Shown here piece by piece: positions 52,117-60,664 of a stretch of DNA of 64,000 nt. The position numbers were made by a program, and so were the translations under genes. The notes under the pieces were generated by a model, which saw only the letters and a program-made list of their open reading frames with translations, was not told where the DNA came from and searched no databases. Within the stretch, counting starts at the first letter, position 1, and the number at the start of each line of letters is the position of its first letter. Origin of the DNA: Clostridium polyendosporum (lineage in GTDB: Bacteria; Bacillota; Clostridia; Clostridiales; Clostridiaceae); the NCBI RefSeq assembly GCF_018332455.1, contig NZ_BOPZ01000007.1, positions 1 to 64,000 on the forward strand, given 5' to 3'.

Positions 52117-52478
52117 ATTTTTATACATATTTTTTATCTTTATCCTGTAATTTTTTATTCTTAAACCATCCTCATATACTCATCTCAATATCCCAAATCC
52201 AAAAATTAGTATTTTTTTATTACAATAGAAAACTCTACTAAAACCTTTTCATTTTTCTTTGCATATTTATACTCTACTTTCTGTATAAATATGCATAAAA
52301 AATGTATTGTGTTACAACTTGATTATATTAATAATGTCTAAAATTAGATACTATAATTTTTTAACAAATTAATAATAAACAATTATAAATTATAGTACTT
52401 CGTAGTTATATTATATCCATAAGCCTAGTAATTATATTTTTATAATAAATCTAAAAATTTAACAATAAATAAAAAAAT

Positions 52479-52547
52479 AAAGCTGAATAGACATAGAGTC
52501 TACTTAGCTTTAGTCGGATTTTACTTTATGAAATAACAACAATAAAA
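52479..52547 (+). repeat. Dispersed palindromic repeat, copy 11 (A and B)
   Basis: Module A at 52479-52512 (AAAGCTGAATAGAC with its near complement GTCTACTTAGCTTT) is followed by module B, GGATTTTACTTTATGAAATA with ACAACAATAAA. It lies in the 705-bp gap between argG and the acetyltransferase gene; the rest of that gap is AT-rich with no gene seen. Confidence 0.85.
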
Positions 52548-52696
52548 TTAGCTTGTTATTAAGTTTCTAATTATCTACAACATTCTATTATTCTGAATTA
52601 TTTCTGTGCATTAACTTTCATTTTATTGTTTATTAATAGTTATTTGTTGATAATTATATTTAATAAAGATTATGGATATACTATTAATGTTATATA

Positions 52697-52705
52697 TGCT
52701 ATAAT
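52697..52705 (+). promoter_or_regulatory. Extended -10 promoter of the acetyltransferase gene
   Basis: TGCTATAAT is an extended -10 (TGN-TATAAT) 46 bp before the start codon. No good -35 is needed or seen. Confidence 0.5.
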
Positions 52706-52750
52706 TGACCAAGTTGTGATATGTATTTTTACCAAGAAGGAGTCTACAGT

Positions 52751-53161
52751 ATGGAATTAATAGAACATGAGTATATATTTACAGATGATAAAACAAAGAT
52801 TAATTTAAATGCAGTTCATAACTTATTAAAGCAGTCTCACTGGGCACAAAATAGACCGCTAGAAATTATAGCAAAATCAATAGAAAATTCTCTTTGTTTT
52901 TCAATTCACCATGACAATGTTCAAATTGGATTTGCAAGAGTTGTAAGTGATTGTGCTGTTTATAGCTTAATATCCGATGTAATAATTGATGAGAAATATA
53001 GAGGGACTGGTTTAGGCAAAAAGTTTATTAACTTTATTAGCAATCATCCCACTATAAAGGACACAAGTAGAGTCCTTTGGACTAGATATGCAGAAAACTT
53101 ATATCTACAGTGTGATTTTAAAGAAGAAAACCATTATAAATTTTTATTTAAAAGACCTTAA
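52751..53161 (+). CDS. GNAT family N-acetyltransferase
   Basis: A 136-residue GNAT acetyltransferase. The acetyl-CoA motif A is SDVIIDEKYRGTGLGKKFIN, with the R/Q-x-x-G-x-G/A pattern RGTGLG. SHWAQNRPLEIIAKSIENSL and GFARVVSD are typical of a compact clade with unknown substrates. AAGGAG lies eight bases before ATG 52751; the open frame extends 30 bases further upstream without a ribosome site. It is a single gene, convergent with the symporter. Confidence 0.88.
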   Translation: MELIEHEYIFTDDKTKINLNAVHNLLKQSHWAQNRPLEIIAKSIENSLCFSIHHDNVQIGFARVVSDCAVYSLISDVIIDEKYRGTGLGKKFINFISNHPTIKDTSRVLWTRYAENLYLQCDFKEENHYKFLFKRP

Positions 53162-53207
53162 TAATAATCAATATTAATGATTAGAAATCACCATCTTAAT
53201 ACATACT

Positions 53208-53243
53208 AAAAACCTTGTTCACAAAAAGTGAACAAGGTTTTTT
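53208..53243. terminator. Bidirectional terminator between acetyltransferase and symporter
   Basis: A perfect 13-bp stem, AAACCTTGTTCAC with its complement, has a five-A loop and A/T runs on both sides. Confidence 0.9.
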
Positions 53244-53248
53244 ATAAT

Positions 53249-54514
53249 CTATGCTATCTTTTTAATAGATTCTGTATATTTTAGTGCTTTTACAGAGTTA
53301 AATTCACCTTCCCATTTAGACATAATAACTGCAGCTAAAGAGTTACCAATAACATTAACAGCTGTTCTTGCCATGTCAAGGATACGGTCAATTCCTGCTA
53401 TAAACGCTACTCCTTCTAATGGAATACCTACTGAGCCAAGAGTAGCTAGTAATACAACGAAGGATGCGCCTGGTACCCCTGCCATACCCTTTGAAGTAAC
53501 CATAAGTACAAGTACTAAGTTAATTTGGGTAGCTAATGGTAAGTGTATACCGTATATTTGAGCAATAAATAATGCTGCAATTGCTTGATATAATGTAGAG
53601 CCATCTAAATTAAATGTATATCCAGTTGGAATAACAAATGAAGTAATTGCTTTTGGACAACCGAACTTCTCCATTTTCTCCATAATCTTTGGTAACACTG
53701 ACTCAGAACTTGCTGTTGTATAAGCAAGAATAAGTTCATCCTTTAAAACTTTCATAAGTGTTATGATGCTTGTACCAGCCATCTTTGCAACTAAACCAAG
53801 TACAACAACCACAAATAAAATCATAGCTCCATAAACAGTAATAATTAATTTTCCTAAAGGAATTAAAGAAGCAACTCCAAACTTTGAAACTGTTACACCT
53901 ATTAGTGCAAATACTCCAAATGGAGCAACCTTCATAATTTGATTAGTCACCCAGAACATTGTATCTGCTACCCCTTGGAAAAAAGCAAGAACTGGCTTTC
54001 CTTTTTCTCCAATAGCTGCAACTCCTGAACCAAATAAAACTGAGAAAAATATAATTGCAAGCAAGTTTCCACTAGTAAGAGCTTCAAATACATTACTTGG
54101 AACAATATTTATAAATGTATCTGCAAAGCCATGGCTAGCTGCTTTTTCTGCAGTATCCATATAATTTTTAACATTAGTTTGTGATAGCTCATGTATATTT
54201 ATGCCTGAACCTGGGTGTACAACATTAGCCACTAATAATCCAATAACTATAGCAATTGTAGTAACTACCTCAAAATAAAGAATAGTTTTTCCACCTAACT
54301 TACCAAGCTTCTTCATATCACCTACACCAGCGATACCAACAACAAGTGATGAAAGTACAATTGGAACAACTATCATTTTAATTAAACGAATAAAAATATC
54401 CCCTATTGGCTTTAAAAAGGCTTCTACAGCAGGATTACCATAGAAAACTGCACCTACCATAATACCTAATACTAGTCCAATAACAATCTGAACTGCTAAT
54501 CCAAACTTTTTCAT
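53249..54514 (-). CDS. Dicarboxylate/amino acid:cation symporter (DAACS family)
   Basis: A 421-residue GltP/GltT/DctA-type symporter. Characteristic segments are the serine-rich hairpin region AYTTASSESVLPKIMEKM, the metal-binding motif GYTFNLDGSTLY, and the substrate helix IDRILDMARTAVNVIGNSLA. It has about eight membrane helices and two reentrant hairpins. These import glutamate, aspartate or C4-dicarboxylates with H+ or Na+. The typical glutamate/aspartate Arg/Asp residues are present, but the exact substrate is not assigned. The divergent two-component system of the GlnK/GlnL type may control it. Confidence 0.93.
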   Translation of the reverse strand: MKKFGLAVQIVIGLVLGIMVGAVFYGNPAVEAFLKPIGDIFIRLIKMIVVPIVLSSLVVGIAGVGDMKKLGKLGGKTILYFEVVTTIAIVIGLLVANVVHPGSGINIHELSQTNVKNYMDTAEKAASHGFADTFINIVPSNVFEALTSGNLLAIIFFSVLFGSGVAAIGEKGKPVLAFFQGVADTMFWVTNQIMKVAPFGVFALIGVTVSKFGVASLIPLGKLIITVYGAMILFVVVVLGLVAKMAGTSIITLMKVLKDELILAYTTASSESVLPKIMEKMEKFGCPKAITSFVIPTGYTFNLDGSTLYQAIAALFIAQIYGIHLPLATQINLVLVLMVTSKGMAGVPGASFVVLLATLGSVGIPLEGVAFIAGIDRILDMARTAVNVIGNSLAAVIMSKWEGEFNSVKALKYTESIKKIA

Positions 54515-54723
54515 TTTATAAAATTTCCCCCTTATAACTTTTAATTTACCTCACTTTTCCGCCATATACTAACTTAAATTAACATGATTGAATTTTATAA
54601 CCCAACCTACAAAAAACAACAAAAATCTACAAGGTGATTTTAAATAATTTTTAAAAACCATTTTTCAGAATATTCTTATATAGATATGCAAAATTTACGA
54701 AAAAACATTGCATATGAAAGCTA

Positions 54724-54830
54724 CTTGCTGTCATTTTAGAAAGTGAAATCTAGGTAAAAGTTAATAGGTTCGATAGCTATTGAATTTTATCTTTCATGAA
54801 TCGTTTAAGGATTAACGTGGTTTATCTTTA
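54724..54830 (-). repeat. Dispersed palindromic repeat, copy 12 (reverse C arm, A, B)
   Basis: Read on the minus strand: a single C arm (AAAGATAAACCACGTTAATC and onward, 54790-54830), then module A (AAAATTCAATAGCTATCGAACC..., 54755-54789), then module B (AGATTTCACTTTCTAAAATG with ACAGCAAGTA, 54724-54752). It lies between the divergent symporter and sensor genes. The opposite C arm is missing. The 54831-54993 stretch is otherwise AT-rich, and I see nothing in it. Confidence 0.8.
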
Positions 54831-54993
54831 TGTACTTCAACTATTTGTCAATAAACAAAATTTAATGTAAATACTAGCATATTAGTAATTTTTCTATTAT
54901 TCTTTTTAATAGGATATTTTTAGCGTTTTAATAATCACTCTAGATTTAATGCATTTACTTTATCTATAATATGTACACAATGACCTATTTCCT

Positions 54994-55020
54994 TCTTCTT
55001 AATTGTTGACATTAAGAAGA
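54994..55020 (+). promoter_or_regulatory. Inverted repeat over a probable promoter of the two-component system
   Basis: TCTTCTTAA-N9-TTAAGAAGA is a perfect 9-bp inverted repeat. Its centre holds TTGACA (55006-55011), a consensus -35. A matching -10 is only weak (TAACAA or AATATA). It is placed well for autoregulation by the response regulator, which is inference. Confidence 0.45.
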
Positions 55021-55097
55021 TCACTAAATAACAATATAGTCACGCTCTCCTAAAGGGGTAGTGGCTTGTATAATAACTTATTAGAGGTGGATATTAA

Positions 55098-56378
55098 TTG
55101 AAAGAAAACTTGCTTACTCTTATTTTGATGATGATAACAGTACCTTTAGCCGGTGAATTAAAATTTCATCCTTTTAACGATACATTTCGTGTTAGTTTAG
55201 GCACACCAGTCTTTTTCTTTTTTCTGCTATGGATACGTAAAATACCGTTAATTCTTTTTGGTTTTATGGTTGGAATTCTTGTTGTTGTTTTTCGTATTCT
55301 ATTTGATTTTATTATAAACAGTGGAACCCAATTAGAATATGATTTTATACTTCATTCACCTACCTTTTTCTATTACTTAACATATGCCTCATTTTTTTCT
55401 TTAATAAAGGTAAATAAACTACATGATCGTCCATTATTAGTTGGAATTACATCTGTGTTTACAGAAATAATATCAAGTTTAACAGAATTATCTATTAGAC
55501 ACTTTTTTTTAGAAGAAACTATTACTTTATCTTTTTTAGGTCAAATTATAATTATTGCAGTTATCCGGAGTTTTTTTGTTTTGGGATTCTTCAATATTTT
55601 TAAACTTCATGAAGCAAAATTAACTGCAAAACATCAAGAAAAACAAAATAGACATATGCTTTCACTTATTTCTAATTTATATGAAGAATCCATTCAATTA
55701 AAAAAAACCTTACAATACGCAGAAGATATTACACGAGACTGTTATAACTTATATAGAAATTTACAAAGCAGTGACTGTTATATAAAAAAAGAAGACTTGT
55801 CAGGAAAATTATTAAGTATTGCTGGACAAATTCATGAGATAAAAAAAGATAATCAAAGAATTTATGCTGGACTTACTAAAATGATTTCTAATGAGAATTC
55901 AACTGATTATATGAATATAGCAGAAATAGGAGATATTATCGTCCAAACTAATCAGAAATATGCTCAATCATTAAATAAACATATTCAAATCACCTTAAAT
56001 ATTGAAGATTTTCCATCTAAATTCCATGTTTATACAACATTATCTTTAATTAATAATTTAGTATCTAACTCAGTAGAATCAATTGAAAATATAGGGTTAA
56101 TAAAAATATCTATTTACAAAATTAATGAATGGATTCACTTTAATGTTACTGATAATGGAGTGGGTGTACCAGAAAAGAAAAGAGAACTGATTTTTAAACC
56201 TGGATATACAACTAAATATGATGTGTCTGGCAAACCATCAACAGGAATGGGATTACCTTATGTAAAAGAAATAGTTAGTAATCTTAAGGGAGAAATATCA
56301 ATACAATATACTCCAGAAACAAACGAGACAACTTTCATTATAAAACTGCCAATTAATATTTTAGTGAAGAAAGGATGA
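55098..56378 (+). CDS. Membrane sensor histidine kinase, GlnK (YcbA)-like
   Basis: A 426-residue kinase. Five or six N-terminal membrane helices (residues 5-185) form a sensing domain without a large outer loop. A coiled linker leads to the dimerisation region with the phospho-accepting His in QIHEIKKDNQRIYAGL. The ATPase domain has N-box SLINNLVSNSVESI, G1 VTDNGVGVP and G2 STGMGLPYVKEIV. The architecture matches B. subtilis GlnK (YcbA). The start is TTG 55098 behind GAGGTGG. It is followed after 4 bp by its regulator and stands opposite the symporter gene. A role in glutamine or dicarboxylate sensing is inferred from family and neighbours. Confidence 0.88.
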   Translation: MKENLLTLILMMITVPLAGELKFHPFNDTFRVSLGTPVFFFFLLWIRKIPLILFGFMVGILVVVFRILFDFIINSGTQLEYDFILHSPTFFYYLTYASFFSLIKVNKLHDRPLLVGITSVFTEIISSLTELSIRHFFLEETITLSFLGQIIIIAVIRSFFVLGFFNIFKLHEAKLTAKHQEKQNRHMLSLISNLYEESIQLKKTLQYAEDITRDCYNLYRNLQSSDCYIKKEDLSGKLLSIAGQIHEIKKDNQRIYAGLTKMISNENSTDYMNIAEIGDIIVQTNQKYAQSLNKHIQITLNIEDFPSKFHVYTTLSLINNLVSNSVESIENIGLIKISIYKINEWIHFNVTDNGVGVPEKKRELIFKPGYTTKYDVSGKPSTGMGLPYVKEIVSNLKGEISIQYTPETNETTFIIKLPINILVKKG

Positions 56379-56382
56379 TATA

Positions 56383-57303
56383 ATGAGGTTTTTTATTGTT
56401 GATGATGATGATGCCATTCGTTCTATGTTAACTGAAATTATAGAAGATTACAGCCTTGGAGAAGTAGTCGGAGAAGCAGAAGATGGATCTATTATAAGTA
56501 CTAATTTACTTAACTTAAAAAACGTAGATATTCTTATCATTGATTTATTAATGCCTATGCGTGATGGTATACAAACTATTCGTGAATTACATTCTTCATT
56601 TAATGGGAAAATCATTATGCTTTCGCAAGTAGAAGATAAGGAGATAATTGGTGAAGCCTACTCACTAGGCATTGAATACTATATCACTAAACCGATTAAT
56701 CGTCTTGAAATTATAGGCGTTATCAAAAAAGCAATTGAACATATAAAATTACAAAAATCTATATATGATATAAAAAAAACACTAAGTGTTTTAGATATTG
56801 GAATACTAGTAGAAAAAAAAGAGTCTCCTTCAACTGAGAAAAGTATTATTACTTCTGGACAGTTTCTATTAACAGAGCTAGGTATGATTGGAGAAAGCGG
56901 CAGTAAAGATCTACTGGATATGTTAGAATATTTATTTAAATATGAAAAAGAAAAATCTTTTGAGCATGAGTTTCCTCCTCTTAAAGATATTTTCACCAAT
57001 ATTGCTACGAAAAAGTTAGGAGTTTCAGTAAAATCATCAGACTTAAAAAAGGAAATTAAAGCTTCCGAACAGAGAGTTCGTAGAGCGATATTTCAAGCAT
57101 TAAATCATTTAGCCTCCCTAGGACTTACAGATTACTCAAATCCTAAATTTGAAGAATATGCTACAAAATTCTTTGATTTTACTGAAGTTAGAAAAAAAAT
57201 GATAGATTTAGAAAGTAAACTTGAATCATCAACATCTAATGTTCGCATTAATACTAAAAAATTTGTTAAGGTTTTTTATTTAGAATCAAAAAAAAAGTTA
57301 TAA
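56383..57303 (+). CDS. Response regulator with YcbB (GlnL-type) DNA-binding domain
   Basis: A 306-residue regulator. The receiver domain (1-120) has acidic DDDDAIRS, phospho-accepting Asp in ILIIDLLMPMRDG, and Lys in YYITKPINR. The C-terminal part (about 165-300) matches the YcbB domain of B. subtilis GlnL, including SSDLKKEIKASEQRVRRAIF and LASLGLTDYSNPKFEEYA. GlnL activates glutamine uptake and use genes. It is cotranscribed with the kinase. AAGGATG precedes the ATG. Confidence 0.9.
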   Translation: MRFFIVDDDDAIRSMLTEIIEDYSLGEVVGEAEDGSIISTNLLNLKNVDILIIDLLMPMRDGIQTIRELHSSFNGKIIMLSQVEDKEIIGEAYSLGIEYYITKPINRLEIIGVIKKAIEHIKLQKSIYDIKKTLSVLDIGILVEKKESPSTEKSIITSGQFLLTELGMIGESGSKDLLDMLEYLFKYEKEKSFEHEFPPLKDIFTNIATKKLGVSVKSSDLKKEIKASEQRVRRAIFQALNHLASLGLTDYSNPKFEEYATKFFDFTEVRKKMIDLESKLESSTSNVRINTKKFVKVFYLESKKKL

Positions 57304-57325
57304 AAAACGTACTTCATATCATAAC

Positions 57326-57545
57326 TAAAGATAAACAACTTCAATCTTTAAACAATTCATGTTAAATAAAATTTAATAGGCATCGATCCTATTAAATTTG
57401 AGCCAGATTTCACTTTGTGAAATGGCAGCATAATAGCCTCGACATGCAATGCTTTTTCTAGGATATACAACTTCAATTCTTAATTCAATATGAACTTGTA
57501 TAGCATGAATTATAAGTTAAATTATGAATTTGGTTATCTATATAC
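57326..57545 (+). repeat. Dispersed palindromic repeat, copy 13 (nested)
   Basis: A C arm at 57326-57361 (AAAGATAAACAACTTCAATC...) is interrupted by an A-B unit. Its A is a perfect 12-bp stem AAATTTAATAGG/CCTATTAAATTT at 57369-57399, and B is at 57406-57431. The C apical loop (AATAGCCTCGACATGCAATG, 57432-57451) follows. A further small inverted pair, ATATACAACTTCAATTCTTA with TATGAACTTGTATA, comes before the other C arm (57504-57545). It lies just after the response regulator gene. Confidence 0.85.
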
Positions 57546-57590
57546 ATAAATGAACTTACTATAAATTCTTATAAAACAAATTAACCATAA

Positions 57591-57637
57591 AAATACTATG
57601 CTTAGATTTGTATAAATAAATCTGAGTATAGTATTTT
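57591..57637 (+). terminator. Strong hairpin terminator before vanW
   Basis: An 18-bp stem (AATACTATGCTTAGATTT with AAATCTGAGTATAGTATT, two G-U pairs on the plus strand) ends in TTTTTTG. It probably ends read-through from the two-component operon and the repeat. The 57640-57855 stretch holds the vanW promoter region and a small GAATA tandem repeat. Confidence 0.85.
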
Positions 57638-57855
57638 TTGTATACTTTTAACGTAATTTGTATGAAAATATTACTAAATTACATGTGAATATTTTATCAT
57701 TATACCGTATAATATATTTATTGGATAATATTGGATTGAATATATTGTACTTTACTTAATTTTATCCAAAGCTAAGTCATAGTCTTAAAATCTAATAAAT
57801 ATATAGAATAGAATAGAATAGTATATGTTTTTCAAAAAGATCGGGGGTTGAAAAC

Positions 57856-59115
57856 ATGGAAACACAAAAAATATTAAAAACACCAAAAACATTCGGAACA
57901 AAACTAAAAATAATACTATTAATATGCTCCATAACTACACTAATCCTAATATGTAGTATAAGCTCCTTATATCTATTCAATAAAAAAGCTGATAAATATA
58001 TCTATAAAGGAGTAATTGTAAATAATATAGATGTGGGCGGCTTATCAAAAGAAGAAGCCAAAAAAAAATTAGAGGCTTTAAATAATTCTTTAAAAGATAG
58101 AAAACTAATACTTTCATATGAAGACAAAAAAGTAACTTTAGCTCTTTCCGATTTAGATTCTAAATATGATTTAGAAAAAATATCGCAAGACGCATTTGAA
58201 TATGATAAAAACTTAAATATATTTAGTAAATTAGCAAGCAGAACTTACTTGAAAAATAATCCGATAAATATCAAAGAAGAATTTACCTATAACAAAGATA
58301 GATTAAATACTTTCTTAGAATCTTTAAGTAAATCTATAAACAGAGAACCTGAGAACGCAACTATTATGCGTAATAACACTGGAGAATTCCTAGTTAGAAG
58401 AGATCGATCTGGAATAAAAATAAAAAATGAAGAATTAAAACAAGCAACTTTGGCACAAATATTTTCTAATAATCCATCTGAAATTGTAATTCCTGTAGAA
58501 ACAACTACTGCTAAAATTAAATATAATGATTTAATTTTAGTAAAAGATTTGGTATCCACTTATACAACATCACTTACAAATAACTATAATAGAACTGAAA
58601 ATATAACAATTGCTTCTAAACACTTAAATCAAACTCTAGTAATGCCTGGAGAAGTCTTTTCAATGAATCAAGCTTTAGGTACTAGAACAAGAGCTAAGGG
58701 TTACCTGGATGCTGCTATATTTGTAAATAATCAAGTAGTCCCAGACCTTGCTGGAGGAATATGTCAATTAGTTTCAACAACATATAATGCAGCTCTATTG
58801 ACTAATTTAGAAATAGTAGAAAGAACTCCCCATTCCATGGCTGTAGCTTATGTACCACCTGGTCAAGATGCTACAATAGCTGGTGATGCCATAGATTTTA
58901 AATTTAAGAATAATAAAAATTATCCATTATATATAGAAAGTTATATAAACAATGGACAACTAACTGTTAATTTCTATGGACAACAAGAAGCGAATGGAGA
59001 GACAGTAAAAATAATTTCTAGAGGTTCTAGATCTTATGCAGAAGTTTATAAACAAATATACAAAAACGGACAACTAGTAAGCTCAACATTAATATCAAAA
59101 GATAGTTATAGATAA
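57856..59115 (+). CDS. VanW family protein
   Basis: A 419-residue exported or membrane-anchored protein. One N-terminal helix (about residues 22-45) is followed by a putative peptidoglycan-binding domain repeat (YKGVIVNNIDVGGLSKEEAK ...). The VanW domain is at about 245-385 with FSMNQALGTRTRAKGYLDAA, PDLAGGICQLVSTTYNAAL and ERTPHSMAVAYVPPG. VanW was named in the vanB glycopeptide-resistance cluster, but most clostridial members stand alone and have no proven role; resistance should not be assumed. GGGGG precedes the ATG. It is a single gene followed by a repeat copy. Confidence 0.92.
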   Translation: METQKILKTPKTFGTKLKIILLICSITTLILICSISSLYLFNKKADKYIYKGVIVNNIDVGGLSKEEAKKKLEALNNSLKDRKLILSYEDKKVTLALSDLDSKYDLEKISQDAFEYDKNLNIFSKLASRTYLKNNPINIKEEFTYNKDRLNTFLESLSKSINREPENATIMRNNTGEFLVRRDRSGIKIKNEELKQATLAQIFSNNPSEIVIPVETTTAKIKYNDLILVKDLVSTYTTSLTNNYNRTENITIASKHLNQTLVMPGEVFSMNQALGTRTRAKGYLDAAIFVNNQVVPDLAGGICQLVSTTYNAALLTNLEIVERTPHSMAVAYVPPGQDATIAGDAIDFKFKNNKNYPLYIESYINNGQLTVNFYGQQEANGETVKIISRGSRSYAEVYKQIYKNGQLVSSTLISKDSYR

Positions 59116-59116
59116 A

Positions 59117-59377
59117 TCTTAGCAGGCATCGAGCCTACTAAAGATACACAACTTTAATCTTTAAACAACTTATGAAAATAGCCTGAACATACAATACTTT
59201 TTCTAAGATATACAAGTTCAATTCTTAACGAATTTTAGGACATATTCTCGGGATTCAATACTTCCCCTGAAATTCTTAATTCAATGTGAACTTGTATATC
59301 ATCAATTATAAGTTCGGTTATGAAGTTGTGTATCGATAGATTGAGTCAAACTTCATTTCGCAAAATGATAACAACTA
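59117..59377 (+). repeat. Dispersed palindromic repeat, copy 14 (full A-C-B with inserted stretch)
   Basis: Module A, AGCAGGCATCGAGCCTAC, at 59121-59138. C arms at 59139-59175 (AAAGATACACAACTTTAATC...) and about 59300-59335 (...TTATGAAGTTGTGTATC). Module B, degenerate (AACTTCATTTCGCAAAATGA, 59348-59367). Between the arms lies an inserted inverted pair, GATATACAAGTTCAATTCTT with AATGTGAACTTGTATATC. At its centre is an unrelated GC-richer stretch at 59238-59272 (CATATTCTCGGGATTC...). It starts two bases after the vanW stop codon. Confidence 0.85.
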
Positions 59378-59421
59378 AAATTAACTACAACATCAATATA
59401 GCTAAGATACTTATTTCTTAA

Positions 59422-59522
59422 TAAAGATAAACAACTTCAGTATTTAAACAATTAATGAAAATAGCCTCGACATGCAATGCTTTTTCATTAATTATAAATT
59501 CAGTTATGAAGTTGTATATGTA
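59422..59522 (+). repeat. Dispersed palindromic repeat, copy 15 (C only)
   Basis: AAAGATAAACAACTTCAGTA...ATTAATGAAAA pairs with TTTTTCATTAATTATAAATT...GAAGTTGTATA around the apical loop ATAGCCTCGACATGCAATGC. This is an uninterrupted C module lacking A and B. It lies just downstream of the pseudokinase gene. Confidence 0.85.
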
Positions 59523-59544
59523 TATATTGTGGATCATAAGATTG

Positions 59545-60498
59545 TTAAAACTTTAAAACATAAACAACTAGAAAAATTATACTTATAAAAGTTAGTAACG
59601 CTAATACACCTCTATGTAATCTCAATATGTTTTTCTTTTTAACAATCCTACTTTTTATGGATTTGTCTAACTTAACATATTCATCATTTAAAAACGAAGT
59701 ATTTTTATATTTACTTTTTCTCAATTTTTCTATTATAATCTCATTATTTAACTCTTCAATTGAAATATATCTATCTTTAATATCAATTTGAAAACATTTC
59801 TGTATTATTCTCTTTAAATCACTATCTACATTAACATCATAATTTTCATCTAAAATAGGTTCTAGCGCTATAGATGGAAGTTTTCCCTTAGTCATGAAGT
59901 ACATCATTCTACCAATGTTAAAGATTTCTTCTTTGTTAATAGATTTTCTTAAATTATCTTGATCTAAAATAATATGTTCATTTAAATCCATATGTAAGAT
60001 ATCATAATACTCAATAGCTTTATTATGTATCCTTGAAACATCAAAATTAATTAAAACAACTTTTCTCTTCTTCGTTATTATGATATCAGACGGATTACAG
60101 TATCTATATGTTATTGGAAGATTACTGTTATTAAAATAAGTCATAACATTACATATAGATGAAGTAATATTGAGTATAGTTTCTGCTTCTATCGATTGCT
60201 TTTCCTTTATATACTCTTCAAGAGTTTTTCCTTGTACATATTGCTGAACTATATAAAAGTTGTTTTTCTCATAAAACACCTCAATTATTCTTGCAACACA
60301 TGGATAACTTAATTTTTTTAATATATTAGGCCTAGATAAAATACTAAGATCTTTTTGAAAATCATTTTTTACTTCTTTTATTATCCAAAGACCTTTAAAT
60401 TTAATATCTTTACATAAATAAACTTGTCCTATATTAATTCTTCGTAATACCTTTATTACTACATATTTTTCACCTAGAATATATCCCTTATCTAGCAT
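59545..60498 (-). CDS. Membrane-anchored Hanks-type pseudokinase
   Basis: A 317-residue protein with a eukaryotic-like kinase fold (residues 8-240) and one C-terminal membrane helix (about 293-313, GVLALLTFISIIFLVVYVL). Fold-defining parts remain: the beta-3 Lys in LWIIKEV, ILKKLSYPCVARIIEVFYE, IVQQYVQGKTLEEYI and CFQIDIKDRYISIEEL. Catalytic parts are lost. The Gly-rich loop is LRRINIGQV; HRDxKPxN reads YRYCNPSD; DFG reads NFD; no APE motif is visible. ATP-phosphotransfer is therefore unlikely, and a scaffold or sensing role is inferred. ATG 60498 is six bases after GAGG. It is downstream of the large sensor kinase gene on the same strand. Confidence 0.85.
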   Translation of the reverse strand: MLDKGYILGEKYVVIKVLRRINIGQVYLCKDIKFKGLWIIKEVKNDFQKDLSILSRPNILKKLSYPCVARIIEVFYEKNNFYIVQQYVQGKTLEEYIKEKQSIEAETILNITSSICNVMTYFNNSNLPITYRYCNPSDIIITKKRKVVLINFDVSRIHNKAIEYYDILHMDLNEHIILDQDNLRKSINKEEIFNIGRMMYFMTKGKLPSIALEPILDENYDVNVDSDLKRIIQKCFQIDIKDRYISIEELNNEIIIEKLRKSKYKNTSFLNDEYVKLDKSIKSRIVKKKNILRLHRGVLALLTFISIIFLVVYVLKF

Positions 60499-60621
60499 AG
60501 CCCACCTCTTCAATAAATCTTATATGATATATTAATTTAATATTTTTTCCAAACATAAGTCAATATTACATCTGGCAAAGAATTTCTAACTATCAATATT
60601 ATTGTTGAACACTAATTCAAA

Positions 60622-60652
60622 ATAATAACCGTACTATTTTCATAGTACGATT
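60622..60652 (-). terminator. Terminator of the large sensor kinase gene
   Basis: On the minus strand ATAATCGTACTAT pairs with ATAGTACGGTTAT (one G-U pair) around a four-base loop, followed by TATTTTG. It separates the sensor from the pseudokinase gene, so read-through or a second promoter near 60520-60600 would be needed to express the latter. Confidence 0.8.
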
Positions 60653-60664
60653 ATTGATATATTC

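Noticed and set aside
57856-59115. Vancomycin-resistance gene
   Set aside because: VanW homologues are common in clostridia without van clusters, and no van ligase, VanX/Y or VanRS is present.
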